This document shows, one piece after another, positions 18,399 through 29,016 of a stretch of 64,000 nucleotides of DNA. Made by a program: the position numbers and the translations under genes. Where the stretch lies: contig NZ_JBDPMD010000040.1 in assembly GCF_039871875.1 (NCBI RefSeq), forward strand, positions 1 through 64,000, in the 5' to 3' direction. Positions within the stretch are counted from its first letter, which is position 1. Each line of letters starts with the position of its first letter. The notes beneath the pieces are model-generated. The model was not told the origin of the DNA and ran no database searches. It saw nothing but the letters and a program-made list of their open reading frames with translations. This DNA comes from Sphaerisporangium sp039871875. Lineage in GTDB: Bacteria > Actinomycetota > Actinomycetes > Streptosporangiales > Streptosporangiaceae.

Positions 18399-19495
18399 GA
18401 CTCGCCTCCCTCGAAGCTCGCGAGGTAGGCGGCGAACTGCTCCTTCTCCTCGGCGAGCAGGGCGTTCGGCTCGGCGTAGACGTGGTCGAAGATGTCGAGG
18501 GGGCGGGGGTCGGGCAGTTCGAGGCAGCGTTTGCGCACCTCGCGGCCGAGGCGGGCGGCCTCGGCGTCGATGGCGTCGAAGAAGTCCTGGTCGGCGTGCT
18601 GGTTCCTGAAGAGGTACGCCTTGACCCGCTCGATCGGGTCCTTCAGCTTCCACGCCTCCAGCTCGCCGGCGACGCGGTAGCGGGTCGGGTCGTCGGACGT
18701 GGTGTGCGCGCCCATGCGGTAGGTGAACGCCTCGATCAGCGTGGGGCCCTGGCCCTCGCGGGCGTTGCGCAGCGCCTGGCGGGTGACCGCGAGGCAGGCG
18801 AAGACGTCGTTGCCGTCCACCCGGATGCCGGGGAAGCCGAAGCCGCTGGCCCGCCGGTAGAGGGGGATCCTGGACTGCTTCTCCAGCGGCTCGGAGATGG
18901 CCCACTGGTTGTTCTGGCAGAAGAACACGACGGGGGCGTTGAAGACCGAGGCCCAGATGAACGACTCGTTGACGTCGCCCTGGGAGGTGGCGCCGTCGCC
19001 GAAGTACACGATGGTGGCGGCGTCGGCGCCGTCGCGCTGCACGCCCATGGCGTAGCCGACGGCGTGCAGGGTCTGGGCGCCGATCACGATCGTGTACAGG
19101 TGGAAGTTGTGGTCGGCCGGGTCCCATCCGCCGTTGCTCACCCCCCGGAACAGGCCGAGCAGGTACAGCGGGTCCACCCCCCGGCACCAGGCCACGCCGT
19201 GCTCGCGGTACGTGGGGAAGGCCATGTCGGTGTCGGCGAGGGCGCGGGCCGAGCCGATCTGCGCGGCCTCCTGCCCGAGCAGCGACGCCCAGATGCCGAG
19301 CTCGCCCTGTCGTTGCAGCGCGACGGCCTCCATGTCTATCCGCCGGACCAGGACGAGGTCGCGGTACAGCTCACGGACCTCCTCCGGGGTCAGGTCGATG
19401 TCGTAGTCCGGGTGCTCGACCCGCTCACCTTCGGGGGTCAGCAGCTGGACGAGCTCTGGGGGTGCCTCGGCACCACGAGAGGCGTCGACTGTCAC
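18395..19495 (-). CDS. bkdA: branched-chain 2-oxoacid dehydrogenase E1 alpha subunit
   Basis: A 366-residue E1alpha. The thiamine diphosphate/magnesium motif is GDGATSQGDVNESFIWA followed by QNNQWAIS (residues about 175-212), with the phosphorylation-loop-like segment YRMGAHTTSDDPTRYR near 275-290. The N terminus (YDIDLTPEEVRELYRDLVLVRRID) is like actinomycete branched-chain complexes. First gene of the three-gene operon; GTG start with AGGAG. The complex oxidises 2-oxoisovalerate and related acids to acyl-CoAs used as fatty-acid primers, which fits the nearby valine dehydrogenase. Confidence 0.88.
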   Translation of the reverse strand: MTVDASRGAEAPPELVQLLTPEGERVEHPDYDIDLTPEEVRELYRDLVLVRRIDMEAVALQRQGELGIWASLLGQEAAQIGSARALADTDMAFPTYREHGVAWCRGVDPLYLLGLFRGVSNGGWDPADHNFHLYTIVIGAQTLHAVGYAMGVQRDGADAATIVYFGDGATSQGDVNESFIWASVFNAPVVFFCQNNQWAISEPLEKQSRIPLYRRASGFGFPGIRVDGNDVFACLAVTRQALRNAREGQGPTLIEAFTYRMGAHTTSDDPTRYRVAGELEAWKLKDPIERVKAYLFRNQHADQDFFDAIDAEAARLGREVRKRCLELPDPRPLDIFDHVYAEPNALLAEEKEQFAAYLASFEGGES

Positions 19496-19543
19496 GTGCC
19501 GCTCCTGCGCGTTCGGGGCCGTACCAGTGGGATCGCCACCGTC

Positions 19544-19555
19544 AACCGGCCGGTT
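19544..19555. promoter_or_regulatory. palindrome upstream of the bkd operon
   Basis: AACCGGCCGGTT is a perfect 12-bp palindrome about 50 bp upstream of the E1alpha GTG and 190 bp upstream of purS. It is a candidate operator in the divergent intergenic region (19496-19745). Its regulator is unknown. Confidence 0.35.
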
Positions 19556-19745
19556 AACGAGCGCTTAGTACCGACGGGTGGTGGTACGTAGGCGTTTGTG
19601 GACATCGTGGCAGAAGGCAGTGGCCCCTGCGCAAGGCCATGACGGCTGTCGTCCACACTTCCCCCGTTCCCGGTCGCTCCCTCCGCACACGTTAGGCTGG
19701 TCGCGCCGGTCAGGCAGAGGACGTTGGACGAACAGGGAGGGACAC

Positions 19746-19991
19746 GTGGCACGCGTCATCGTCGACGTCATGCTCAAGCCGGAGATCCTCGATCCCCAGG
19801 GGCAGGCGATCGCCCGTGCGCTGCCCCGGCTGGGCTTCCCCGGGGTGGCCGAGGTGCGGCAGGGCAAGCGCTTCGAGGTGGAGATCGACGGGCCGGCCGA
19901 CGAGACCGCACTCGCGCAGGTCAGGAAGATGGCCGAAACCCTCCTGGCGAACACCGTGATCGAGGACTACTCTGTGCGGGTCGAGGGCTAG
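19746..19991 (+). CDS. purS: phosphoribosylformylglycinamidine synthase subunit PurS
   Basis: An 81-residue structural subunit of the three-part FGAM synthase (PurS-PurQ-PurL), fourth step of purine synthesis. It has the PurS pattern ARVIVDVMLKPEILDPQGQA, GFPGVAEVRQGKRFEVEID and the C-terminal VIEDYSV. GTG 19746 with an AGGGAGG ribosome site fixes the start; the frame upstream is open but not protein-like. Confidence 0.95.
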   Translation: MARVIVDVMLKPEILDPQGQAIARALPRLGFPGVAEVRQGKRFEVEIDGPADETALAQVRKMAETLLANTVIEDYSVRVEG

Positions 19992-20164
19992 CCGGGCACC
20001 CCAGGACACCGGCCCGCTTTCGCAAATCACCGCAAAAGCAACTTTTGGCTGACCTGAACGCAAGCGTCTGACCAACAGTAAATAACAACAGCGTGATTTT
20101 GCGGTTAGCCCTGATTCTCCGGGGAACCTCCCCAACGTGACTTTCGGCGCCACGGAGGGGTGCG

Positions 20165-20605
20165 GTGGACATTGAGTTCTCGTTGGCCTTGCCGCGGGAT
20201 GCCATAGGCATTCCCATGGTGCGGCGGGTCCTGGGAGACACGCTTCGCTGCATCGGTGTGTCGGAGGAATGCGTCGAGGACATGCTCCTCGCGACGTCGG
20301 AGGCGTGCGCCAACGCCGTCCGGCACGGGGGACCCGCCAAACGGTACGAGGTGTGCGCCGCCATCGGCGACGGCCGGTGCGAGCTGCGCATCGTGGACGG
20401 CGGCCTCGGTCTCGGGGCCATCCCCCGGCAGCTCCCGTCCGGCGACGCCGAGCACGGCCGCGGCATCATGATCATGCAGTCGGTGGTGGACGAGATCTCC
20501 TTTCACATCACCCCCGGCAGCGGCACCACCGTCCTGCTCCGCAAGGAGCTGGACTGGGACCGGGACTTCCTGGCTCACCACGACCGTGAACTGGCCGCGG
20601 TCTGA
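20165..20605 (+). CDS. ATP-binding anti-sigma/serine kinase-type regulator (RsbW/SpoIIAB-like)
   Basis: A 146-residue HATPase_c_2 protein. The N box is visible as LATSEACANAVRHG (residues about 45-58), the G1 box as RIVDGGLGLG and the G2 box as EHGRGIMIMQSVVDEISF, followed by GSGTTVLL. Such proteins bind and inhibit a sigma factor or phosphorylate an anti-sigma antagonist. GTG start with GGAGGGG. It sits between purS and purQ on the same strand after a 173-bp comparatively AT-rich gap, so it may have its own promoter. No partner sigma factor or STAS antagonist lies nearby. Confidence 0.8.
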   Translation: MDIEFSLALPRDAIGIPMVRRVLGDTLRCIGVSEECVEDMLLATSEACANAVRHGGPAKRYEVCAAIGDGRCELRIVDGGLGLGAIPRQLPSGDAEHGRGIMIMQSVVDEISFHITPGSGTTVLLRKELDWDRDFLAHHDRELAAV

Positions 20606-20733
20606 CCGTCCCGGCGCTCGGGGCGGTGTCCTTCCGGCATCCGGCCGCGGGTAGCCTGAACGTACCGCCGCAGACCGCCGTCCGATGAGTGAGACGCGCG
20701 GAGCGGCGCTCGCGTGCGGAGGGTACGAAAGCC

Positions 20734-21417
20734 ATGGGTGCTGCCCGGGTGGGCGTGGTCACTTTTCCCGGAACTCTCGACGACCAGGATGCGACACGGG
20801 CCGTCAGGAACGCCGGCGGCGAGGCCGTCCCGCTGTGGCACGCCGATCACGACCTGCGGGGCGTCGACGCGGTGTTCCTGCCCGGCGGGTTCTCCTACGG
20901 CGACTACCTGCGCTGCGGCGCGATCTCCAGGTTCGCCCCGCTCATGCAGGAGCTGATCCCCGCGGCCCGCGCCGGCCTGCCCGTGCTCGGCACGTGCAAC
21001 GGCTTCCAGATCCTCTGCGAGGCCCACCTGCTGCCCGGCGCGCTCACCCGCAACCAGGGCCTCCACTACGTGTGCCGCGACCAGCGGATCCGGGTGGAGC
21101 GCAACGGCACGCCGTGGACCTCCGACTACACCGAGGGCCAGGAGCTCCTGCTGCCCGTCAAGCACGGCGAGGGGCGGTACGTCGCCGACTCCGCGACCCT
21201 CGCGGAGCTGGAGGAGTCCGGCCGGGTGCTGTTCCGGTACGTCGGCGGCAACCCCAACGGCTCCATGAACGACATCGCGGGCATCAGCAACGAGGCCGGC
21301 AACGTCGTGGGCCTCATGCCCCACCCCGAGCACGCCGTCGAGGAGCTCACCGGTGCCCCCGGTGTGGACGGCCGCGGCTTCTTCAGCTCCATCCTGAAGA
21401 AGTTCGCCGACCTGTGA
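20734..21417 (+). CDS. purQ: phosphoribosylformylglycinamidine synthase glutaminase PurQ
   Basis: A 227-residue class I glutamine amidotransferase that feeds ammonia to PurL. Cys88 lies in the nucleophile elbow GTCNGFQ, and the His/Glu pair is in MPHPEHAVEE near the C terminus. The oxyanion/PGG segment is FLPGGFSYGDYLR. ATG 20734 is supported by family length (about 220-230) and GGAGGG upstream. purL follows after 44 nt. Confidence 0.95.
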   Translation: MGAARVGVVTFPGTLDDQDATRAVRNAGGEAVPLWHADHDLRGVDAVFLPGGFSYGDYLRCGAISRFAPLMQELIPAARAGLPVLGTCNGFQILCEAHLLPGALTRNQGLHYVCRDQRIRVERNGTPWTSDYTEGQELLLPVKHGEGRYVADSATLAELEESGRVLFRYVGGNPNGSMNDIAGISNEAGNVVGLMPHPEHAVEELTGAPGVDGRGFFSSILKKFADL

Positions 21418-21461
21418 ACGTACCGGCGCACGCGACCAGGCCTGGCGCGCGAGGAGAGCAG

Positions 21462-23714
<2,253 letters not shown>

Positions 23715-23722
23715 ACGGTTCC

Positions 23723-23753
23723 CGGCGGTGGCTCCCCCACGGAGCCACCGCCG
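23723..23753 (+). terminator. hairpin terminator after purL
   Basis: A 13-bp perfect stem CGGCGGTGGCTCC with a 5-nt loop (CCCAC), starting 8 nt after the purL stop codon. Confidence 0.75.
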
Positions 23754-23916
23754 CGCACGCCGGCCGAGGTCCTGAGCATGGATTACGGTCGGCGCGCCAA
23801 AAGTATCGGATGTTTCGGGCGAGCCGTTAACGGCACACAGCTCGGTTCGATCTCGATATCCACTCAGGTTTCACGCGCGTCACTTCCCCGCGCCATCGAA
23901 CGGGATAATCGTCCAC

Positions 23917-26004
23917 GTGCAGGGGGATTCGACCGGGCCTCCGGAGGCGACCGTGCCCTCGACCGAGAAAAACGAGCGAATCGCCGCGGCCGATCCGTAC
24001 CTCCCACCGGCCACCCAGCCGATCCGCAGCGTCGTGTGGGCGTTCCACATGATCGTGCCGCTGCTCGGGTTGTGGCTGCTGCTGGCGTTCCCCGAGCAGC
24101 TCAACATCGAGTGGGAACACCCGCCGAGCCACTTCGCGCTCATCGTGGCCATCGCGGGTGTCAACGTCGTGCTCGGCCTGATGATCAGCCAGGCCGCCTC
24201 GCGGCGCGACGACGCCCGGCTGCTGCTGGTGTCGCTGGTCTTCCTGGCCTGCGCCGGGTTCTTCCTCCTGCACGGGCTGGCCACCCCCACGATCATCCTG
24301 GCCAAGGGCAGCTACGGCTTCGACATCGGGCAGCCCGTGGGGCTGCTGGTGGCCTCGGTGCTGGCGTTCGTGTCGTCGCTGCCGCTCGGCGAGCGCGCCG
24401 CCAAGGCGGTGATCGCCCGGGCCGACCTGCTGCGGGCCGGCCTCATCGTGCTGCTGGTGCTGTGGGGATGGGCCTCGCTGGTCGAGGGCCTGACCCCGCT
24501 CAGCGCACCGCCGCCGAAGGGCGGCGCGACCATCGGCTTCCTCTCCTGGGTGGGCGCCGCGCTGTTCGGGGTGGCGGCTCTGCAGACGTTCCGCATCCAC
24601 CGGCGGCGGCCGTCCGCGATGCTGATCAGCCTGGTCACGGCGTACGCGCTGCTGTGCGAGTCGATGATCGCCGGGTTCTTCCGGCCCAACTGGCTGCTGT
24701 CGTGGTGGGAGTGGCACCTGCTGCTCACCATGGCGTTCGCGTTCGTCGCCTACAGCGCCTACATCCAGTTCCGCCGCGAGGGCTCCAGCCAGGGGCTGTT
24801 CGACTCGGTGGCGCTGGCCGCCACGGTGCGGCGCATCCAGGCGCGCTACGACGAGGCGCTGGAGGAGCTGGTCGGCCACCTGCGCCGCATGGGCGAGCGT
24901 GGCGCGGACGAGGCGCCGCTCGCCACGCGGCTGGCCGGGAAGTTCCGGCTCACCGAGGGGCAGGCGGCCGTGCTCGACCGGGCCGGGGAGGCCCTCGCCG
25001 CCGAACGGGAGCTGTCGCTGCGCCTCGGGGCGCTGGTGGACGTCGGACGGCGGGCGCGGGTGGGGCTGCGCGAGGAGGACCTGCTGCACGACGCGCTGGA
25101 GCGGGTGCGGCAGGCGTACGGCGAGGTGCGCATCGGGCTGGTGCACGGCGGGCGCGTCGAGATCGGCGGCCGGGCGTACGGCGTGGCCGACTTCGAGGGC
25201 GACGAGCCGGTGACCGGCGGCGGCGCGGTGGTGCACCCGCTGACCGTCAAGGGGGTGCTCGCCGGGGCGCTTGAGGTGCCGGTGGGCACCACCCGGCAGG
25301 ACGAGGCGCTCGCCGCCACCCTGGCCAGCCAGTTGTCCATCGCGCTGGAGAACGCCCGGTTGTACCGCGAGCTGGAGACGCTGTTCCGGCAGTACATGTC
25401 GCCCGACGTGGCGGCGTCCCTGCTGGCCGACCCCGGGCAGGCGGCGCTCGGCGGGTCGCTGGTCGAGCTGACGGCGCTGTTCGCCGACCTCAAGGGGTTC
25501 ACGTCCTTCTCGGAGAAGGTGTCGCCCGGCGAGATCGTCGAGATGCTCAACCGGTACCACACCGCGGCGGTGCCGTGCGTGCTGCGGCACGGCGGCACGA
25601 TCGTGCAGTTCGTCGGGGACGCCCTGCTCGCGTTGTTCAACGCCCCCGCCGAGCAGGAACGGCACGCCGAGATGGCGGCGCGGGCCGGGCTCGCGATGCA
25701 GGCCGAGGCGGAGAAGATCGCCGCGGGCAACCCCGGCTACCCGCGGTTCCGGGTCGGCATCAACACCGGCATGGCGCTGGTCGGCAACATCGGCAGCCCC
25801 GAGTTGCGCGGCTTCAACGCGATGGGCGACGCGGTGAACGTCGCCGCCCGCTTCGAGGCGCTGGCCACGCCAGGCACTGTGGTCATCGGGGCCACCACCC
25901 GCGAGCAGATCGGCGACGCCGCCAAGGTGCGGCCGCTCGGCCCGCTCACCCTGAAGGGCAAGGAGCGGAGCGTGGAAGCGTTCGTGCTCACCGCCCTGGA
26001 CTGA
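23917..26004 (+). CDS. membrane-bound class III adenylate/guanylate cyclase-like protein
   Basis: A 695-residue protein: six to seven membrane helices (about residues 40-285), a cytoplasmic linker with coiled-coil character (290-390), a GAF-like region (370-485) and a class III cyclase domain (510-695). Metal-binding Asp524 (LFADLKGF) and Asp568 (QFVGDALLALF) and the transition-state pair Asn641/Arg645 (NVAAR) are present. The two positions that normally select adenine (Lys and Asp) are Gln564 and Asn634, so the product could not be fixed as cAMP or cGMP. A Crp/Fnr gene follows 55 nt downstream, suggesting a signalling pair. GTG start. Confidence 0.82.
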   Translation: MQGDSTGPPEATVPSTEKNERIAAADPYLPPATQPIRSVVWAFHMIVPLLGLWLLLAFPEQLNIEWEHPPSHFALIVAIAGVNVVLGLMISQAASRRDDARLLLVSLVFLACAGFFLLHGLATPTIILAKGSYGFDIGQPVGLLVASVLAFVSSLPLGERAAKAVIARADLLRAGLIVLLVLWGWASLVEGLTPLSAPPPKGGATIGFLSWVGAALFGVAALQTFRIHRRRPSAMLISLVTAYALLCESMIAGFFRPNWLLSWWEWHLLLTMAFAFVAYSAYIQFRREGSSQGLFDSVALAATVRRIQARYDEALEELVGHLRRMGERGADEAPLATRLAGKFRLTEGQAAVLDRAGEALAAERELSLRLGALVDVGRRARVGLREEDLLHDALERVRQAYGEVRIGLVHGGRVEIGGRAYGVADFEGDEPVTGGGAVVHPLTVKGVLAGALEVPVGTTRQDEALAATLASQLSIALENARLYRELETLFRQYMSPDVAASLLADPGQAALGGSLVELTALFADLKGFTSFSEKVSPGEIVEMLNRYHTAAVPCVLRHGGTIVQFVGDALLALFNAPAEQERHAEMAARAGLAMQAEAEKIAAGNPGYPRFRVGINTGMALVGNIGSPELRGFNAMGDAVNVAARFEALATPGTVVIGATTREQIGDAAKVRPLGPLTLKGKERSVEAFVLTALD

Positions 26005-26059
26005 ACCGCCGCGCCGGCGCCGGGCACAATCGGACGCACGGCACGAAACTGGAGGCACG

Positions 26060-26734
26060 ATGATGTCCTCGCCGGCCCCTGAACCGGGCGAATTCCTGGC
26101 GTTGCTCAGCGAAGACGAGATCGCGGACCTGCGTGAGAGCGGGCGCAAGCGGCGGTGGGACCGCGGCGCCACCGTGATGTCCGAGGGCGACACCTCCGAC
26201 TGGGCGCTGGTGCTCACGTCCGGCCGGGTCAAGGTGTCCTCGCACACGGCGAGCGGCACCGAGGTCGTGCTCGCCATCCGCGGCCCCGGCTCCCTGCTGG
26301 GCGACATGTCGGTCATCAGCGGCGAGCCCCGCTCCGGCACGGTGACCGCCCTGGAGCCCGTCGAGGGCTACGTCATCCGCGACTTCGCCGGCTTCCTCAA
26401 GGAGCACGGCCGCGTGGCCGTGCTGCTCCTGAAGCTGGTGGTGGGCCGCCTGCGCGACTCCGACCGCAAACGCATCGAATACGGCGCCTTCGACACCACA
26501 GGCCGCGTGGCCACCCGGCTCGTGGAACTGGCCGAACGTTTCGGCGAACCCTCCAACGGCGCCGTCAAGGTCGCCCTCCCCCTCTCCCAGGACGAACTCG
26601 CCGGATGGACCGGCGCCTCCCGGGAAGCGGTGAGCAAGGCCCTGCGCTCCCTGCGCGACCGCGGCCTGATCGAGACCGGCCGCCGCCGCGTCGTCATCTA
26701 CGACCTGGAGGGCCTGCGCAAACGCGCCCGCTGA
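26060..26734 (+). CDS. Crp/Fnr-family transcriptional regulator
   Basis: A 224-residue regulator with an N-terminal cyclic-nucleotide-binding barrel (about 15-130) and a C-terminal winged helix (150-215). The phosphate-binding-cassette-like segment is LGDMSVISGEPRSGTVTAL (Arg-Ser kept; the Glu of E. coli CRP is Asp here). The recognition helix is in LAGWTGASREAVSKALRSLRDRG. ATG with GGAGG ribosome site. It lies directly after the cyclase gene on the same strand, so it may sense that enzyme's product; this is inference from position. Confidence 0.87.
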   Translation: MMSSPAPEPGEFLALLSEDEIADLRESGRKRRWDRGATVMSEGDTSDWALVLTSGRVKVSSHTASGTEVVLAIRGPGSLLGDMSVISGEPRSGTVTALEPVEGYVIRDFAGFLKEHGRVAVLLLKLVVGRLRDSDRKRIEYGAFDTTGRVATRLVELAERFGEPSNGAVKVALPLSQDELAGWTGASREAVSKALRSLRDRGLIETGRRRVVIYDLEGLRKRAR

Positions 26735-26774
26735 GTGGCATAACCGAATTGACGCTATAGGGCGCCCCAAAGCG

Positions 26775-26791
26775 GACGTACGCCGTACGTC
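26775..26791. promoter_or_regulatory. 17-bp palindromic operator upstream of the first MFS gene
   Basis: GACGTACGCCGTACGTC is a perfect palindrome around a central C, ending 12 bp before the MFS start codon. Its core GTACGCCGTAC also occurs upstream of the second MFS gene next to the tetR gene, pointing to shared TetR control. Confidence 0.6.
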
Positions 26792-26803
26792 AGACTTGTC
26801 GTC

Positions 26804-28312
26804 ATGGTCGCTCTCCCCGAGACCGCCGCCCCCCTGCCAGGAACCCCGGAATACGCGCGAAAGCTGCGCTACGCGTGGCGGGTCTGCTCGGTCACCAGCC
26901 TCGGGCTCGTGCTGATCGGGATCAACGCCAGCACGCTGAACGTCGCGTTGCCCTCGGTGGTGCGTCACTTCGAGGCCGGGGCGTTCGCCGCCTCGTGGAT
27001 CCTGTTGTCGTACCTGCTGGTCAACACCACCACGCTGGTCTTCTTCGGCCGGGTCGCCGATCTGGTCGGGCGGCGCGAGGTCTACCTCATCGGGTTCGCG
27101 CTGTTCACGCTGTGCTCGCTGCTTGCGGGACTGTCGCCGGACGTCGGCGTGCTCATCGCCATGCGGGCCCTGCAGGGGCTCGCCTCGGCGATGATCCTCG
27201 CCAACGGGACCGTCATCATCACCGACGCCTTCCCGCCCGACCGGCTCAGCCAGGGCATGGGCGTCTACATCGGCACCCTGTCGGTCGCCCAGCTCGCGGG
27301 CCCCACCCTCGGCGGGCTGGTCGCCGACACCCTCGGCTGGCAGTGGGTCTTCTGGGGGAACGTGCCCCCCGGCGTGATCGGCCTGGCCTGGGGCTGGATG
27401 ACGCTGCGCCGCGTGACCCCCGGCCCGCGCACCCCCATCGACCTCGCGGGCAACCTGATCGTCTTCGCCGCGTTGTCCGCCCTGCTGATCGCCCTGTCCG
27501 ACGCGGGCTCGCACGGCCTCGGCGGCCCGGTGACGGTCACCGGCCTGGCGATCTTCCTGGTGCTGCTCCCGCTGCTCTTCCTCGCCGAGCGCCGCGCGTC
27601 CCACCCGGTGCTCGACCCGCGGTTGTTCGGGCACCGCATGCTCACCTACGCCAACCTGGCCTCGTTCTGCACCGCACTGTCGAGGTCGGCCCTGGTGCTG
27701 CTGGTCTCGCTGTACTTCCAGGCCGCGCGGGGCATCGACGCCTTCACCGCCGCCCTCGGCGTGCTCCCCGTCCCCATCGGCATGGCGCTCGCCTCCCCCG
27801 TGGCCGGGGCGCTCGGCCGCCGGTTCTCGCCGTACTCCCTCTCCGTCACCGGGTGCGTCCTCAACTGCGCCGGCCTGCTCATCCTGACCTTGTCGACGGA
27901 CACCGGCACGCCGTACTGGCTGATCGGGACCGGGCTGTTCCTCGCGGGCGCGGGCAACGGCGCCTTCCTCACCGGCAACACCACGCAGGTGATGTCCGCC
28001 CTGCCGCCCGGCGGCCTCGGCGTCGTCAACGGCTTCCGGCTGATGATCATGAACGTCGGCATCGTGCTGAGCGTCGCCACCACCCTCACCGTCCTCACCG
28101 GCACCCTCACGCCCCCGCTGCGCGACCTCGTGTACGCGGGCACTCTCTCCCGCCTCACCCCGGTCGCCGTGGACCACCTGATGACCGGCTTCACCTGCAC
28201 CTACGTCGTGTTGTTCGCCGTCGCGGCCGCCGGGTCGGTCCTCGCCGCCCTCGCCCGCGGCCCCCGCGAGCCGTCTACGCCTTCTTGGCGGCCATGGTCT
28301 CGACGCCGCTGA
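26804..28312 (+). CDS. MFS drug efflux transporter, 14-TM DHA2 (EmrB/QacA) type
   Basis: A 502-residue proton-driven exporter with about 14 membrane helices. The motif A loop after helix 2 is FGRVADLVGRREVYLIG; motif C region is around LAGPTLGGLVADTLGWQWVFWGNVPPG. The substrate is unknown but the family exports toxic organic compounds. There is no clear ribosome site, and the operator palindrome ends 12 bp before ATG, so repression by the neighbouring TetR protein is likely. Its last 38 bases overlap the convergent tetR gene. Confidence 0.85.
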   Translation: MVALPETAAPLPGTPEYARKLRYAWRVCSVTSLGLVLIGINASTLNVALPSVVRHFEAGAFAASWILLSYLLVNTTTLVFFGRVADLVGRREVYLIGFALFTLCSLLAGLSPDVGVLIAMRALQGLASAMILANGTVIITDAFPPDRLSQGMGVYIGTLSVAQLAGPTLGGLVADTLGWQWVFWGNVPPGVIGLAWGWMTLRRVTPGPRTPIDLAGNLIVFAALSALLIALSDAGSHGLGGPVTVTGLAIFLVLLPLLFLAERRASHPVLDPRLFGHRMLTYANLASFCTALSRSALVLLVSLYFQAARGIDAFTAALGVLPVPIGMALASPVAGALGRRFSPYSLSVTGCVLNCAGLLILTLSTDTGTPYWLIGTGLFLAGAGNGAFLTGNTTQVMSALPPGGLGVVNGFRLMIMNVGIVLSVATTLTVLTGTLTPPLRDLVYAGTLSRLTPVAVDHLMTGFTCTYVVLFAVAAAGSVLAALARGPREPSTPSWRPWSRRR

Positions 28313-28937
28313 GCAGCAGGTCGACGCCGAACGCGAAGTAGTGCTCGACGTCCGGGGGCGCGGCGGCGATCGTGCCGTACTCGACGACGTGCGGGAAACG
28401 GTCGCGCGGCAGGGCCTCCAGGCGCAGGGCGCGCTGGCGGCGGCGTTCCGTCTCGTCGACCTCCGGGTCCTGCGGGCAGTCGGGGCGGCCCTCGACCAGG
28501 GCGATGGCGCCGTTCAGCAGGTATGACGAGATGGAGAAGCTCTCGCTGAGCGTGAAGCCGGCCTCGGTGAGGACGTCCAGCGCGACCTCGGTGGCGCGGT
28601 TGAAGCTGTCGACGCAGTGCTTGTCCTCGACCGCGGTGAGGATGCCGGGCAGCGAGGGGTGCTCGCGCATCGTGCGCACCACGGCCTCGACCAGCAGGCG
28701 CAGCCGCTCGCGCCACGGGTCGTCCGGCGCGTACCCGGCGGTGACCCCCGCGAGCACGTGCTCGGCGAGGCCGGCCATCAGCTCCTCCTTGTTCTTGAAG
28801 TGCCAGTACAGCGCCATGGGCGTGACGCCGAGCCGGGCGGCGAGACGGCGGATGGTGACAGCGTCCACGCCCTCCTCGTCGGCCAGCGCCATCGCCTGGT
28901 CGATCACGGTGTCCCGGGTGAGTTTGTCTGCGGCCAC
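28275..28937 (-). CDS. TetR-family repressor (TetR_C-type)
   Basis: A 220-residue repressor. The N-terminal helix-turn-helix is TIRRLAARLGVTPMALYWHFKNKEELMAGL (residues about 28-57, shown in segments), as in tetracycline-repressor-like proteins; the C-terminal ligand domain follows. GTG 28937 is chosen because the HTH domain starts soon after; the upstream open frame crosses the operator region. It is divergent from one MFS gene and convergent with another, and three GTACGCCGTAC-like sites lie just upstream, so it most likely represses itself and both transporters. Confidence 0.85.
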   Translation of the reverse strand: MAADKLTRDTVIDQAMALADEEGVDAVTIRRLAARLGVTPMALYWHFKNKEELMAGLAEHVLAGVTAGYAPDDPWRERLRLLVEAVVRTMREHPSLPGILTAVEDKHCVDSFNRATEVALDVLTEAGFTLSESFSISSYLLNGAIALVEGRPDCPQDPEVDETERRRQRALRLEALPRDRFPHVVEYGTIAAAPPDVEHYFAFGVDLLLSGVETMAAKKA

Positions 28938-28946
28938 TTGACAACT

Positions 28947-28991
28947 ATACGGCGTACGGGTTCTCCTGTACACCGTACTTGTACGCCGTAC
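28947..28991. promoter_or_regulatory. three TetR operator copies in the tetR/MFS intergenic region
   Basis: ATACGGCGTAC (28947-28957), GTACACCGTAC (28968-28978) and GTACGCCGTAC (28981-28991) are near-identical 11-bp palindromic sites, 21 and 13 bp apart. They lie between the divergent tetR (GTG 28937) and MFS (ATG 29017) starts and match the core of the palindrome at 26775-26791. Confidence 0.65.
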
Positions 28992-29016
28992 ATGTACTGC
29001 GTAGAGGAGCTTCTCG

